Shown: positions 22,168-31,090 of the stretch, piece by piece
Layout: every line of letters begins with the position of its first letter
Numbering within the stretch: the stretch's first letter is position 1
Assembly: GCA_947503555.1 (NCBI GenBank)
Contig: CANNEE010000020.1
Coordinates: forward strand, 26,279-90,278
Direction of reading: 5' to 3'
From: an uncultured Shewanella sp.
Lineage (GTDB): Bacteria; Pseudomonadota; Gammaproteobacteria; Enterobacterales; Shewanellaceae
DNA length: 64,000 nt
Made by a program: the position numbers and the translations under genes
The notes under the pieces: model-generated
The model's database searches: none
The model's input: only the letters and a program-made list of their open reading frames with translations
Told to the model about the DNA's origin: nothing

Positions 22168-22968
22168 TTAGCCGTCTGAATGCGTTAATACGTTTGCGAT
22201 CGCTTTAGCAAAGATGAGGGCTTGGGGGCCATCACCATGGATACAGATACTTTCCGTGTTGATAATCAGGTGGTCGCCTTCTAGGGTTTGGATAGCTTGA
22301 TGAGAATTCAGTTGCTTCACTTGAGCTATCACTAGCTCCAAGTCTTCTATCATAGCGCCGGGCAGAGTTCGCGGGCAGAGTATGGCTTTGCTGGTTTGAG
22401 ACTTTATATAACGTCTGTCGGCAAATGCCTCATTAATGATTTCAATTCCCGCTTCTTTTGCCCAGCTGCAGCAGCTTGATTCTGCCAACATCATCAATTT
22501 GAGATTGTGATTAATACCTGTGATTTGGTTTGATAGGGCTTCGGCCTTGAGTCTAGTGATTAACTTGATAATCAAGTCGGCTAAGGTCTTATCTTCTGCA
22601 GCTAAGTTATATAGGGCGCCATGGGGCTTGATATAGTCAATTTTTAACGCTTGCTGGTGGCACAGCTCGGCTAATAGCGTTATTTGCTGGTACAGGCTTT
22701 GGTATAGCGTGTCAGAGGGGATATCCATACTCTTGCGGCCAAAGTTTTCTCTATCAGGAAAGCTAGGATGAGCACCTATGCGTATTTGATTGTGCTTGGC
22801 AGCAAGAATTGTTCTTTTCATGGTTTCACTATCACCAGCGTGGGCACCACAGGCTATGTTAGCACTGGTTATGAGCTGTAATAACTCGGCATCATATAGG
22901 CCACCTTCCCCTAAATCAGCATTAAGATCTAAGGTCAGTATTTGATTGACTCGAGTGGAATTAACCAT
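22168..22968 (-). CDS. pxpA: 5-oxoprolinase subunit A (LamB/YcsF family)
   Basis: PxpA, with PxpB and PxpC, hydrolyses 5-oxoproline (pyroglutamate) to glutamate using ATP. The 266 residues contain the family start LDLNADLGEGG, the metal-like SANIACGAHAGD motif (~32-43), IGAHPSFPDRENFGR, and the HGALYN and ICIHGDGP segments near the end. It is the last gene of pxpB-pxpC-pxpA, 20 bp after pxpC. All three subunits are intact, supporting pyroglutamate scavenging. Confidence 0.95.
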   Translation of the reverse strand: MVNSTRVNQILTLDLNADLGEGGLYDAELLQLITSANIACGAHAGDSETMKRTILAAKHNQIRIGAHPSFPDRENFGRKSMDIPSDTLYQSLYQQITLLAELCHQQALKIDYIKPHGALYNLAAEDKTLADLIIKLITRLKAEALSNQITGINHNLKLMMLAESSCCSWAKEAGIEIINEAFADRRYIKSQTSKAILCPRTLPGAMIEDLELVIAQVKQLNSHQAIQTLEGDHLIINTESICIHGDGPQALIFAKAIANVLTHSDG

Positions 22969-22988
22969 GGTTGATTTTAGTTCCTGTT

Positions 22989-23942
22989 TTATTTTATCTG
23001 TCTAGTCTTTGGCGCTAGACCAGTTTCAATCTGATTAAGATAGGCTTTAAGTTTAGCATTGGCTTTGTTGGCTTTATCGATATTGATTAGTTGTAGAGTG
23101 AATTTATCACCGGCTCTTAGCTGGGCAAGTTTATGAATATCTGCCTGAATAACTTGGGCGACTCTTGGGTAGCCGCCTGTCGTTTGTGCATCGGCAAGCA
23201 ACACAATAGGTAACCCAGATGGGGGTAATTGAATCGTGCCCGGTATTACTCCGTGGGAGTACATCTCTAGTGACTCTTTAAATTGCAGTGCTTGCCCTTC
23301 AAGTCTGAGTCCCATTCTGTTGCTGCTGGGAGTGACTTGCCAAGTTTGTTCTATTAACGCTTGCTGTGATTGTGCTGTTAAGTTTGTAAAATTGGGTCCT
23401 GCAATGATTCTGATACGCTTATCTATCTTAGGTAGAATGACAGCCACAGGTGGTTTGTTTAGGGGTTCTGCTTGATGCTGTTGGCCTAAGCTTAGACTGT
23501 CGCCTTGTTGTAAGGAACGCCCATGGTGGCCGCCTATTCCTGAATTGAGATCTGTGGCCATACTTTGCATGATAGCCTTTACTTGAATGCCGCCTTCGAT
23601 AGCGATGTAGGCTCTAGCCCCCAATTTTGCGTGGGTTAATCTAAGTTTTTGGCTAGGTTTCACGTGAAACATCCAACCAGGATAGACAGGTCGGTTATCA
23701 AGTGTGGCGTTAAAGTCGGCTCCAGTTAAGGCCACTTTTCTATGGTCGTTAAAAGCCATTTCTAAAGGGCCTAAACTGACTTCGATGACCGCTGCGCTGT
23801 TTAGGTTACCGACTAGCTGATTGGCGATTGTCATTGCAGGTTTATCTAATGCGCCTGTTAGGCTTACACCGAAATGTTTATAGTGAGCGCGGCCAAAATC
23901 TTGAACCGTGTTGAAAAAGCCTGCCTTGAGAATATTAAGCAT
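22989..23942 (-). CDS. pxpC: 5-oxoprolinase subunit C (KipA/biotin-dependent carboxylase-like)
   Basis: PxpC is the C subunit of bacterial 5-oxoprolinase (formerly KipA/allophanate hydrolase subunit 2). The 317 residues begin MLNILKAGFFNTVQDFGR, with the diagnostic GLFNTVQDxGR-like start, SLTGALDKPAM, and ILLADAQTTGGYPRVAQV-type segment (~240-257). It overlaps the pxpB stop by 8 bp, implying translational coupling. A near-perfect parS lies inside the gene at 23656-23671. Confidence 0.95.
   Translation of the reverse strand: MLNILKAGFFNTVQDFGRAHYKHFGVSLTGALDKPAMTIANQLVGNLNSAAVIEVSLGPLEMAFNDHRKVALTGADFNATLDNRPVYPGWMFHVKPSQKLRLTHAKLGARAYIAIEGGIQVKAIMQSMATDLNSGIGGHHGRSLQQGDSLSLGQQHQAEPLNKPPVAVILPKIDKRIRIIAGPNFTNLTAQSQQALIEQTWQVTPSSNRMGLRLEGQALQFKESLEMYSHGVIPGTIQLPPSGLPIVLLADAQTTGGYPRVAQVIQADIHKLAQLRAGDKFTLQLINIDKANKANAKLKAYLNQIETGLAPKTRQIK
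23656..23671. promoter_or_regulatory. parS: parS site inside pxpC
   Basis: GGTTTCACGTGAAACA matches 15 of 16 bases of the parS consensus TGTTTCACGTGAAACA; only the outermost base differs. It keeps the CACGTG core and 14-bp palindrome. Probably a functional ParB loading site within coding DNA. Confidence 0.8.
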
Positions 23943-24672
23943 ACTGAGTTACCGCTTTGAATCTGACTTTATCACCACTTTTTAATAGGCAGGGTGAATC
24001 ATGGGAGTCAAAATCAAATAGCTGAATTTGGCTGTGACCTATTATCTGCCAACCGCCCGGAGAATCATTAGGATAGATGCCAGTTTGCTCCCCGCCTATG
24101 GCAACTGAGCCTTTAGGGATGCACTTTCTCGGTTGCTTTTTCCTTGGCGTATAAAGTTGAGGCGTCAGCCCACCAAGATAGGCAAAGCCGGGCTGAAAGC
24201 CAATAAAGTAGACTTGATATATTGCTTGGCTATGAAGTGCTACAACTTGCTCTGGTGATAGTCCATTATGTTTAGCGACAATTCCAAGGTCTGGCCCTAA
24301 GTGCTGATGACTCCCAAGTCCATAAATGGTGGGGATGATAATTTCCCTATTCGTTTGATGACTTATAGAGTCAGTTGCCCCTTGAGCAACAAGCTGTTCC
24401 CATAGTGAGATTAAGGCTTGTTCTAGCAAGTCTAGCTTGAGGTGATTTTCACAATATAGGGTGAGATTGAACATGCCTGGAACAGCATCGACAACCGAGT
24501 TGGTTAGTTTGAAGCTTGGATGAAAAGCATCTGCTTTATTATTTAGAGCCGATTTTTCTAGCTGAAGAATCAAGTGTTGAAGCTGATCATCGTTAATCTC
24601 GCTTTTGTAGCGAGATGCATCCACAAATAGTGCATTTTCGCTAATTTGAAAGATGAACAGTGAGGCGCTCAC
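23935..24672 (-). CDS. pxpB: 5-oxoprolinase subunit B (KipI family)
   Basis: PxpB is the B subunit of 5-oxoprolinase (formerly KipI/allophanate hydrolase subunit 1). The 245 residues contain the typical PTIYGLGSHQHLGPDLG-like region, FIGFQPGFAYLGGL (~152-165), PRKKQPRKCIPKGSVAIGGEQ and GIYPNDSPGGWQIIG motifs. First gene of the pxpBCA operon; promoter expected in the 255-bp gap shared with the divergent HDOD gene. Confidence 0.95.
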   Translation of the reverse strand: MSASLFIFQISENALFVDASRYKSEINDDQLQHLILQLEKSALNNKADAFHPSFKLTNSVVDAVPGMFNLTLYCENHLKLDLLEQALISLWEQLVAQGATDSISHQTNREIIIPTIYGLGSHQHLGPDLGIVAKHNGLSPEQVVALHSQAIYQVYFIGFQPGFAYLGGLTPQLYTPRKKQPRKCIPKGSVAIGGEQTGIYPNDSPGGWQIIGHSQIQLFDFDSHDSPCLLKSGDKVRFKAVTQYA

Positions 24673-24927
24673 GTAGTTGCTCCTAAGCTAAATTTTATAG
24701 TTACCATATTCTGAATTGTTAATTTTCGCTAGCTGATTTTATTCAGGATTATTTTGTCTAGGCTTACATATTACTAATTTACATTTTTGACCTTGAGTTT
24801 GTGGTGTATCGCATGATCTTAAATTAGCCGAAGGTGTAGAATTTAAGGATTGGAATGTGCTTGGTCATTCAACCTAGTGATAGTAGGTACCGAGTTAAAT
24901 TGTGTTTAATCAAAGTGATTTCTTTTA

Positions 24928-25983
24928 GTGAAGCGAATTTTTAATAAACTGTTTAACGTTAGGGATAACAAGGCTGTCGAAAGGCCTCAAGCTTTCAGTC
25001 AACCCCAAGTCTTAGCGAAAACCCAGGTAAAAAAAGCGAATATTGTGGCGCAGCCCTCTATCGAGCCTCCCCTTGGCACAGCAAGGGTCGAAGTGGATGT
25101 TACCGCTATGTTTTATAGTCTATTGTTTCCCAGTCGAGCCAGAGATAATGGCGGAGCGGCGAATAGCCTAGAGCAAAAGGTAATGAAACAAGTTGAGCTG
25201 GCTTTAGCGTCACCACAAGCGATAGCAGATAAGGTGTTAAAGCTGCCAACACGAGCTTTAGAGTTAGATGAAAAGTTAGGTAACGAAGCGTTCGACACTA
25301 AGGATGTACTTAAGCTGATTCAGCAGGACCCTGTGTTAAGTGCTGAAGTATTAAAGCTTTGTAATTCACCTCTGTTTAAGCGCAGTGATAAAGATATTAC
25401 CAACTTACAACAGGCTGTAGTACAGCTTGGAAGAGAGCAATTGCGGCGTTTGATTACCTCTTGTGTAGTTAAAGAGATGATAGATGTTAAGCCTATCTAT
25501 TTTCGCCGCTTTGGTGCTGAAATCTGGCGTCACTCAATGCAGGTTGCTTTTCTCGTTGGTGAATTGATTGAAGAAGATCAGGATACTGGCTTTATGCTTG
25601 GTCTATTGCATGACGTAGGTAAAATTGCCATCTTTAAAATTCTACTCGATGCCTTTATCGATGCCGATGTTAGTGAGCAACCCTGCTCATCGCTATTTCG
25701 TCAAGTAATGACATCCAAGTCGCTTATTTTAAGTGCCTTGTTAGTGCGTTGTTGGCAGCTTCCTCAAAGCTTTGTTGGTCACTTAACTCAGCTTGCCAAT
25801 AGCAGCAGCCAACCAAATAGTGATATCGCTAAGGCGATTTGGCGAGCCAATATTATTAGTGAATGTTCTATGCTGAGAAAGGCAGATAAGCTCAGTGATG
25901 AGCAGTTAGATAATTTACTGATTAAGGTGTCACTCGATAGGCCGACGTTTGACCAATTGCATGAAAAGTTAATTCTTTTTTAG
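24928..25983 (+). CDS. HDOD domain protein
   Basis: 351-residue cytoplasmic protein with a HDOD domain (~75-275), a non-enzymatic relative of HD phosphohydrolases used in signalling. The start is a GTG (MKRIFNKLFNVRDNK). Typical signatures: LPTRALELDEKL, KLIQQDPVLSAEVLKLCNS, QAVVQLGREQLRRLI and MLGLLHDVGKIAIFKIL. An HD pair is present, but flanking metal ligands are not clearly all there, so catalysis is unlikely. No EAL or GGDEF domain is attached. Monocistronic, ending at a strong terminator. The signal it serves is unknown. Confidence 0.87.
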   Translation: MKRIFNKLFNVRDNKAVERPQAFSQPQVLAKTQVKKANIVAQPSIEPPLGTARVEVDVTAMFYSLLFPSRARDNGGAANSLEQKVMKQVELALASPQAIADKVLKLPTRALELDEKLGNEAFDTKDVLKLIQQDPVLSAEVLKLCNSPLFKRSDKDITNLQQAVVQLGREQLRRLITSCVVKEMIDVKPIYFRRFGAEIWRHSMQVAFLVGELIEEDQDTGFMLGLLHDVGKIAIFKILLDAFIDADVSEQPCSSLFRQVMTSKSLILSALLVRCWQLPQSFVGHLTQLANSSSQPNSDIAKAIWRANIISECSMLRKADKLSDEQLDNLLIKVSLDRPTFDQLHEKLILF

Positions 25984-26006
25984 TCATTCCTTCTACCCCT
26001 AATACA

Positions 26007-26036
26007 AAAAAGCCCCGTTTGTTAACGGGGCTTTTT
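26007..26036. terminator. Bidirectional intrinsic terminator
   Basis: 13-bp stem AAAAAGCCCCGTT / AACGGGGCTTTTT with a 4-base loop between the convergent HDOD gene and glyS. Confidence 0.9.
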
Positions 26037-26054
26037 AGGTTATTTCATATCAGC

Positions 26055-28124
26055 TTATTGAAGCAGTGAAATATCCGCAGCGTGTAGGAATTGGCCTCGC
26101 AGAGTGGAAAGTAGGGCTAAACGATTGCGTTTTAGCGCTTCATCGTCTGCCATAACCATCACATCTTCAAAGAACTGATCGACACTTTCTCTTAGGCTGG
26201 CCAATAGCGCTAATGCTTGCTGGTAGTCACCGTTAGCAAAGAGTGGCGCTAATTGAGGTTCAAGCTCAGCTAGCTTAGCTGCTAAGGCTTGTTCCGCCGG
26301 CTCAACTAACTTGCCTGTATCTACGTTAGTTTCAATTTCACCTTCAACCTTAGCAAGAATGTTAGATACACGCTTGTTGGCCGCAGCTAGTGCAGCGGCT
26401 TGCTCTAGGGTTCTAAAGTGAGCTACTGCATTGATACGGCTATCAAAGTCAGCTGGCTTAGTTGGGCGGCGAGCAAGTACTGCAAGAATCACATCGACTT
26501 CGATGCCTTTATCTTGGTACCAAGCACGGAAACGACCCATTAGGAACTCAAGTACTTGTTCAGCACACTTGTCGTTACTTAGGTTATCACCATGTAGAGC
26601 CTGTGCTTTGGCAATCAGGTCTACAAGATCTAATGACAGCTTGTTTTCAACTATGATGCGCAAAATACCGATAGCGGCACGACGCAGAGCAAAGGGATCC
26701 GCAGCGCCCTTAGGTGCTTGGCCGATACCGAAAATACCCACTAGGGTATCTAGTTTTTCTGCGAGTGCGACACACATAGAGATAGGCGCAGTCGGTACAG
26801 TATCACCAGAGAACTTAGGCTTATATTGCTGCTGTAGTGCTTGCGCAACCGCTTCAGTCTCACCATCTAGGCGAGCATAGTGCATACCCATGGTGCCTTG
26901 AAGATCGGTAAATTCCATCACCATATTGGTCATCAAGTCTGACTTTGAAAGCAAGCCTGCACGGCTAGCTTCTTCGCTATTGGCGCCAATGCTGTCAGCG
27001 ATAAAACCAGAAATAGCCGAGATACGCTCAACACGTTGCTTGATGGTGCCCAGTTGCTTCTGGAAGATAACTGTCTCTAGGCTAGCCAGACGAGACTCAA
27101 GGCTGTGCTTCTTATCGGTTTCAAAGAAGAACTCGGCATCGGCTAGGCGAGGGCGAACCACTTTCTCGTTACCTGAGATAATCTGCTGAGGATCTTTAGA
27201 CTCAATGTTAGTGACAAAGATAAAGTGAGGTAGCAATTGTCCTGACTTATCAAAAACAGGGAAGTACTTTTGGTCACCTTTCATGGTGTAAACCAAGGCT
27301 TCAGGTGGCACGTCCAAGAATTTATCTTCAAAGTTAGCCGTCAGTACAATTGGCCACTCGACTAAAGAAGCCACTTCTTCTAATAGGTCATCTTCAAGAT
27401 CGGCTACACCACCGATTTTTTCCGCTGCGACTTGAGCATCGGTCTTGATCATCTGCTTACGCGCTTCGTAATCGGCCAGGACTTTACCTTTCTGCTCAAG
27501 TGCCGTTAGGTAGTTGTCAGCATGATCTAATTCAAAGCTAGATTCGCCCATAAAGCGGTGACCGCGAATAATACGATCAGATTTTATACCTAGGATTTCG
27601 CCGTCGATAAGCTCGCCACCGAGTAGCATGGTGATGGTATGTACTGGACGAATAAACTGGGTTTTGTTGGCGCCCCAACGCATTGGCTTAGGAATTGGCA
27701 GCTTATCCAGTGCGCGCTGAGCCATCTCTGGTACTAAGCTCTTAGTTTCTACACCAACGACTTTTGCTTTGTGCAGTAGCCACTCGCCTTTGTCTGTCTT
27801 TAAGCGCTCAGCTTGTTCTACGCTAATACCGTTACCGCGAGCCCAGCCCATCGCAGCCTTGGTTGGCTGACCGTCCGCATCAAAGGCTTGGGCGATAGCG
27901 GGTCCGCGCTTTTCAACAACTTTGTCTGCTTGTGCTGTTACTAGCTGCTTAATTTCAATGGCTAGGCGGCGAGGGGCCGCATACCAATTAGCTGCTTCAA
28001 ATTGCAGCTCTGCTTTTTTTAGTTCTTCGCTGAAGTTTGCAACGAAAGACTCTGCTAGAATACGCAGTGCCTTAGGTGGAAGCTCTTCTGTTCCCACTTC
28101 AATGAGTAAGTTTTCACAATTCAT
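26055..28124 (-). CDS. glyS: Glycine--tRNA ligase beta subunit
   Basis: Beta subunit of the heterotetrameric bacterial glycyl-tRNA synthetase; it recognises tRNA-Gly and is needed for charging by GlyQ. The 689 residues are full length, starting [20 protein letters not shown], with the GRRxA-like [24 protein letters not shown], and a C-terminal anticodon-binding DALR-like domain. It follows glyQ by 12 bp, so the two subunits are co-translated. Confidence 0.98.
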   Translation of the reverse strand: MNCENLLIEVGTEELPPKALRILAESFVANFSEELKKAELQFEAANWYAAPRRLAIEIKQLVTAQADKVVEKRGPAIAQAFDADGQPTKAAMGWARGNGISVEQAERLKTDKGEWLLHKAKVVGVETKSLVPEMAQRALDKLPIPKPMRWGANKTQFIRPVHTITMLLGGELIDGEILGIKSDRIIRGHRFMGESSFELDHADNYLTALEQKGKVLADYEARKQMIKTDAQVAAEKIGGVADLEDDLLEEVASLVEWPIVLTANFEDKFLDVPPEALVYTMKGDQKYFPVFDKSGQLLPHFIFVTNIESKDPQQIISGNEKVVRPRLADAEFFFETDKKHSLESRLASLETVIFQKQLGTIKQRVERISAISGFIADSIGANSEEASRAGLLSKSDLMTNMVMEFTDLQGTMGMHYARLDGETEAVAQALQQQYKPKFSGDTVPTAPISMCVALAEKLDTLVGIFGIGQAPKGAADPFALRRAAIGILRIIVENKLSLDLVDLIAKAQALHGDNLSNDKCAEQVLEFLMGRFRAWYQDKGIEVDVILAVLARRPTKPADFDSRINAVAHFRTLEQAAALAAANKRVSNILAKVEGEIETNVDTGKLVEPAEQALAAKLAELEPQLAPLFANGDYQQALALLASLRESVDQFFEDVMVMADDEALKRNRLALLSTLRGQFLHAADISLLQ

Positions 28125-28136
28125 TCTTTCTTTCCT

Positions 28137-29042
28137 CTACTTACACATAGGGAAGCCTAGTGCTTCACGGGCTTGATAATAGGATTCGGCTACGCCTTTG
28201 GCCATGGTTCGAACGCGAAGAATATAACGTTGGCGCTCGGTAACAGAGATAGCATGGCGGGCATCAAGCATGTTAAATGCGTGAGAGGCTTTCATCACTT
28301 GTTCATAGGCAGCGAGTGGTAATGGCTTTTCTAAAGTTAGTAGGCGCTCACAGGCTTTTTCACAATCTTCAAATTGCTTGAACAGCACATCAACATCGGC
28401 ATGTTCAAAGTTATAGGTAGATTGCTCAACTTCGTTCTGATGGAAGATATCGCCATACATGACTTTGCCCATAGGGCCATCAGTCCAAACAAGATCGTAA
28501 ACGCTATCAACTTCTTGAATATACATGGCTAAGCGCTCCAGACCATAGGTGATTTCACCTGTCACTGGACTACACTCTAGGCCACCTACCTGTTGGAAAT
28601 AGGTAAACTGAGAGACTTCCATACCGTTTAGCCATACTTCCCAACCAAGACCCCAAGCACCAAGAGTTGGAGATTCCCAGTTATCTTCGACAAAGCGCAC
28701 ATCATGCACATTCATATCTATGCCAAGGGCTTCTAATGAGCCAAGATACAGCTCTTGAATGTTGCTTGGTGATGGCTTTAATACAACTTGATACTGGTAG
28801 TAGTGTTGTAGGCGGTTAGGGTTTTCACCATAACGGCCATCGGTTGGGCGACGACAAGGTTGTACGTAAGCACTGCTCAACGGCTCTGGGCCTAAAGAGC
28901 GCAGGAAGGTCATTGGGTGGAATGTACCTGCACCTACTTCCATGTCTAAAGGTTGAACAATGGCGCAACCTTGCTGCGCCCAGTATTCCTGCAGGGTCAT
29001 GATAAAACCCTGGAATGTTTTTACGTCATGTTTGGTCGTCAT
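28137..29042 (-). CDS. glyQ: Glycine--tRNA ligase alpha subunit
   Basis: Catalytic class II subunit of bacterial glycyl-tRNA synthetase. The start [20 protein letters not shown] gives 301 residues, the standard length; an in-frame GTG two codons upstream is less likely. Conserved stretches include [33 protein letters not shown] and the motif 2 region [20 protein letters not shown]. First gene of the glyQS operon, divergent from tag. Confidence 0.98.
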   Translation of the reverse strand: MTTKHDVKTFQGFIMTLQEYWAQQGCAIVQPLDMEVGAGTFHPMTFLRSLGPEPLSSAYVQPCRRPTDGRYGENPNRLQHYYQYQVVLKPSPSNIQELYLGSLEALGIDMNVHDVRFVEDNWESPTLGAWGLGWEVWLNGMEVSQFTYFQQVGGLECSPVTGEITYGLERLAMYIQEVDSVYDLVWTDGPMGKVMYGDIFHQNEVEQSTYNFEHADVDVLFKQFEDCEKACERLLTLEKPLPLAAYEQVMKASHAFNMLDARHAISVTERQRYILRVRTMAKGVAESYYQAREALGFPMCK

Positions 29043-29160
29043 GTTCACTTGTCTGTGTTGTCGAGTCTAATATAGAAAATGGTTTCGATTATACCTTGTC
29101 GCAGTGCGCAAATGTAGGTTATTTTTTATCTGATTAATCAAATTATTGAGGATGAAGGCT

Positions 29161-29745
29161 ATGGAAATCAGTCGTTGTGGATGGGTAAGTGATGATCCGC
29201 TTTATCAAGAGTACCATGATAAGGTTTGGGGCAGGCCCGTTTATGATGCCAAGGAGCTGTTTGCTAAGCTATGCCTCGATGGTCAGCAGGCGGGCTTATC
29301 TTGGATTACAATCCTCAAGAAACAGCAAAATTACGAACAGGCCTTTGCCAACTTTGAACCAGAGGTGATAGCCTCCTTTGATGAAAGCAAGGTCGAAGAG
29401 TTGTTGCAAAATCCCGGCATAGTGCGTAACCGCCTTAAAGTAAACTCGATCATCAAAAACGCTAAGGCCTATATGGCATTTACTCAAGAAGGTGGTGATT
29501 TTTCTGAGTTCCTTTGGAGTTTTGTTGGTGGCGAGCCAATAGTGAATGATTTCGACAGCCTTGCTCAAGTACCAGCCCAGACAGCCGAGTCTGAAGCCAT
29601 GTCAAAGGCATTGAAAAAACTAGGGTTTAACTTTGTCGGCCCCACTATTTGTTATGCCTTTATGCAGGCGGTCGGTATGGTAAATGACCATACAAAAGAT
29701 TGTTTTTGTTATGGTTTACTTCAAACCGATTCCGAGGGAAAATAG
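29161..29745 (+). CDS. tag: DNA-3-methyladenine glycosylase I
   Basis: Tag removes 3-methyladenine from alkylated DNA. The zinc-knot ligands (Cys and His near the N-terminus in SRCGW and EYHDKVWG; His and Cys at the C-terminus in NDHTKDC) and the LCLDGQQAGLSW helix-hairpin region with the catalytic-site Glu/Trp surroundings are visible, as is FVGPTICYAFMQAVG. I choose the ATG at 29161 (194 residues, MEISRCGW); ATGs 3 and 5 codons upstream exist but crowd the GAGG ribosome site. Confidence 0.95.
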   Translation: MEISRCGWVSDDPLYQEYHDKVWGRPVYDAKELFAKLCLDGQQAGLSWITILKKQQNYEQAFANFEPEVIASFDESKVEELLQNPGIVRNRLKVNSIIKNAKAYMAFTQEGGDFSEFLWSFVGGEPIVNDFDSLAQVPAQTAESEAMSKALKKLGFNFVGPTICYAFMQAVGMVNDHTKDCFCYGLLQTDSEGK

Positions 29746-29756
29746 CTCACCCTTTT

Positions 29757-29781
29757 GCCTAGTTTTTTCTTGTTACTAGGC
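29757..29781 (+). terminator. Weak terminator-like hairpin after tag
   Basis: 7-bp arms GCCTAGT / ACTAGGC with an 11-base T-rich loop, 12 bp after tag. No clear T-run after the stem, so it is only a possible terminator. Confidence 0.3.
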
Positions 29782-29811
29782 TGTTTGCTATTTTGACTTT
29801 GGTGTACCTAA

Positions 29812-30984
29812 ATGGCGCAAAATAATTCAGCTTTTATCTGGTGTTCTAATTACGTTTTTCAGTTCTTTTTTTGTTTTGGTATTTTTCTTCCTTTCTATCA
29901 GCTCTGGCTAAGTCATTTAGGTATGGGCAGCGAAGCCATAGGTACCATTTTGGCAGTGGGTTTAGTGAGTCGCTGTTTTGCTAGCCTAGGTAGTGCCATG
30001 TTGGTGAAACATGAGAGTCAGTATCAAAATGCGTTAAGAGGGATTAGCTTACTTGGCTTGATTACCGCGGTAAGCATGCTGTTCACCGGACCTAGTTTTC
30101 TGGTGCTGCTGTTAATCACAGTATTATTTAATGCCGCTATCGCCCCTGGCTTTGGTATCTCAGATGCCATTATCGCCACCTTAGATAAGCGTAATTTACT
30201 CAGCTATGGCCCAACGCGAATGTGGGGTTCTTTAGGATTTGTTGGTGCGACCTTTATCGGTGGCTACTGTTTTGATATCTGGTCTATTGCGGCTTTGCCT
30301 ATCATTCTAATGGTGAGTTGTAGTCTGCTGTTGATGTCGGTAGCTATTGAGTGTCCTGAGATCAAGCATGACAAGGTGCTAGATAAAAAGGCACTGAACA
30401 TTAAGCAGGAACCTTGGGTGACCAATGACTTGATTATGCTGCTTGTTATTCTGTCACTCTTGCAGGGGAGCCATGGCTTCTTCTACGGTTTTAGTAGTGT
30501 GTATTGGCAAGAGATAGGGATCCCTGAAGCGACGATTGGTTCCTTATGGGGCATCTCTATTGTTAGTGAGATACTGGTGTTCATTTTTGCCAAACGTGCC
30601 TTGGGGAACTTTACTCCTAAGCTGTTGCTACAATTGGCTGCGGTTGGTGTCATACTGCGCTGGTCTGGCTTAGCCCTAGCAGAGCAGGCAGGTTGGATTG
30701 CACTGAGTCAGCTACTGCATGGGGTAACATTTGCCATGACTCATCTGGCGGCAATTAGGGCTATTCAGTTGTATTTGCCCGAGTCGCAAATGGCTAAGTT
30801 CCAAGGGCTTTATAATGGTCTGTACATGGGCGTTACAGCATTGGTGACATTTGTTACCGGTTTCTATTATGACACGCTAAAGGCGGACCTCTTCTTTACC
30901 ATGGCGCTGATGGGGGGATTAGGGGTAGTGTTAACTCTGACCCTAAATTTGAAGCCTAGGGAGAGCCTGTCGGCTCAAGTATAA
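29812..30984 (+). CDS. MFS transporter, HcaT/3-phenylpropionate-type family
   Basis: 390-residue inner-membrane protein with 12 predicted helices. The N-terminal FCFGIFLPFYQLWLSHLGM and TILAVGLVSRC segments, the YGPTRMWGSLGFVGATFIGG loop and the WSGLALAEQAGWIALSQLLHGVTFAMTHLAA region match the MFS_1_like/HcaT family. These are often annotated as 3-phenylpropionate permeases, but substrates are rarely tested, and no aromatic-acid genes are near. It reads from the tag side toward the parS/terminator palindrome at 31037-31072. Confidence 0.85.
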   Translation: MAQNNSAFIWCSNYVFQFFFCFGIFLPFYQLWLSHLGMGSEAIGTILAVGLVSRCFASLGSAMLVKHESQYQNALRGISLLGLITAVSMLFTGPSFLVLLLITVLFNAAIAPGFGISDAIIATLDKRNLLSYGPTRMWGSLGFVGATFIGGYCFDIWSIAALPIILMVSCSLLLMSVAIECPEIKHDKVLDKKALNIKQEPWVTNDLIMLLVILSLLQGSHGFFYGFSSVYWQEIGIPEATIGSLWGISIVSEILVFIFAKRALGNFTPKLLLQLAAVGVILRWSGLALAEQAGWIALSQLLHGVTFAMTHLAAIRAIQLYLPESQMAKFQGLYNGLYMGVTALVTFVTGFYYDTLKADLFFTMALMGGLGVVLTLTLNLKPRESLSAQV

Positions 30985-31036
30985 ATTCTATCGCTATTGA
31001 GGTATTGGCGACGAGAGGCTGAGTACATAAGTTAGT

Positions 31037-31072
31037 AAAAAGGGAGTGTTTCACGTGAAACACTCCCTTTTT
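31037..31072. terminator. Bidirectional terminator built around a parS
   Basis: 36-bp perfect palindrome: arms AAAAAGGGAGTGTTTCAC and its complement, with A/T tracts at both ends. It lies between the convergent MFS and amidohydrolase genes, 53 and 19 bp from their stops. The stem-plus-T-run shape fits intrinsic termination both ways, and its centre is a perfect parS. Confidence 0.85.
31047..31062. promoter_or_regulatory. parS: parS site, perfect 16-mer
   Basis: TGTTTCACGTGAAACA, identical to the bacterial parS consensus, occupying the exact centre of the 36-bp palindrome at 31037-31072. Confidence 0.95.
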
Positions 31073-31090
31073 TATTCCGGTTGCGACTAG

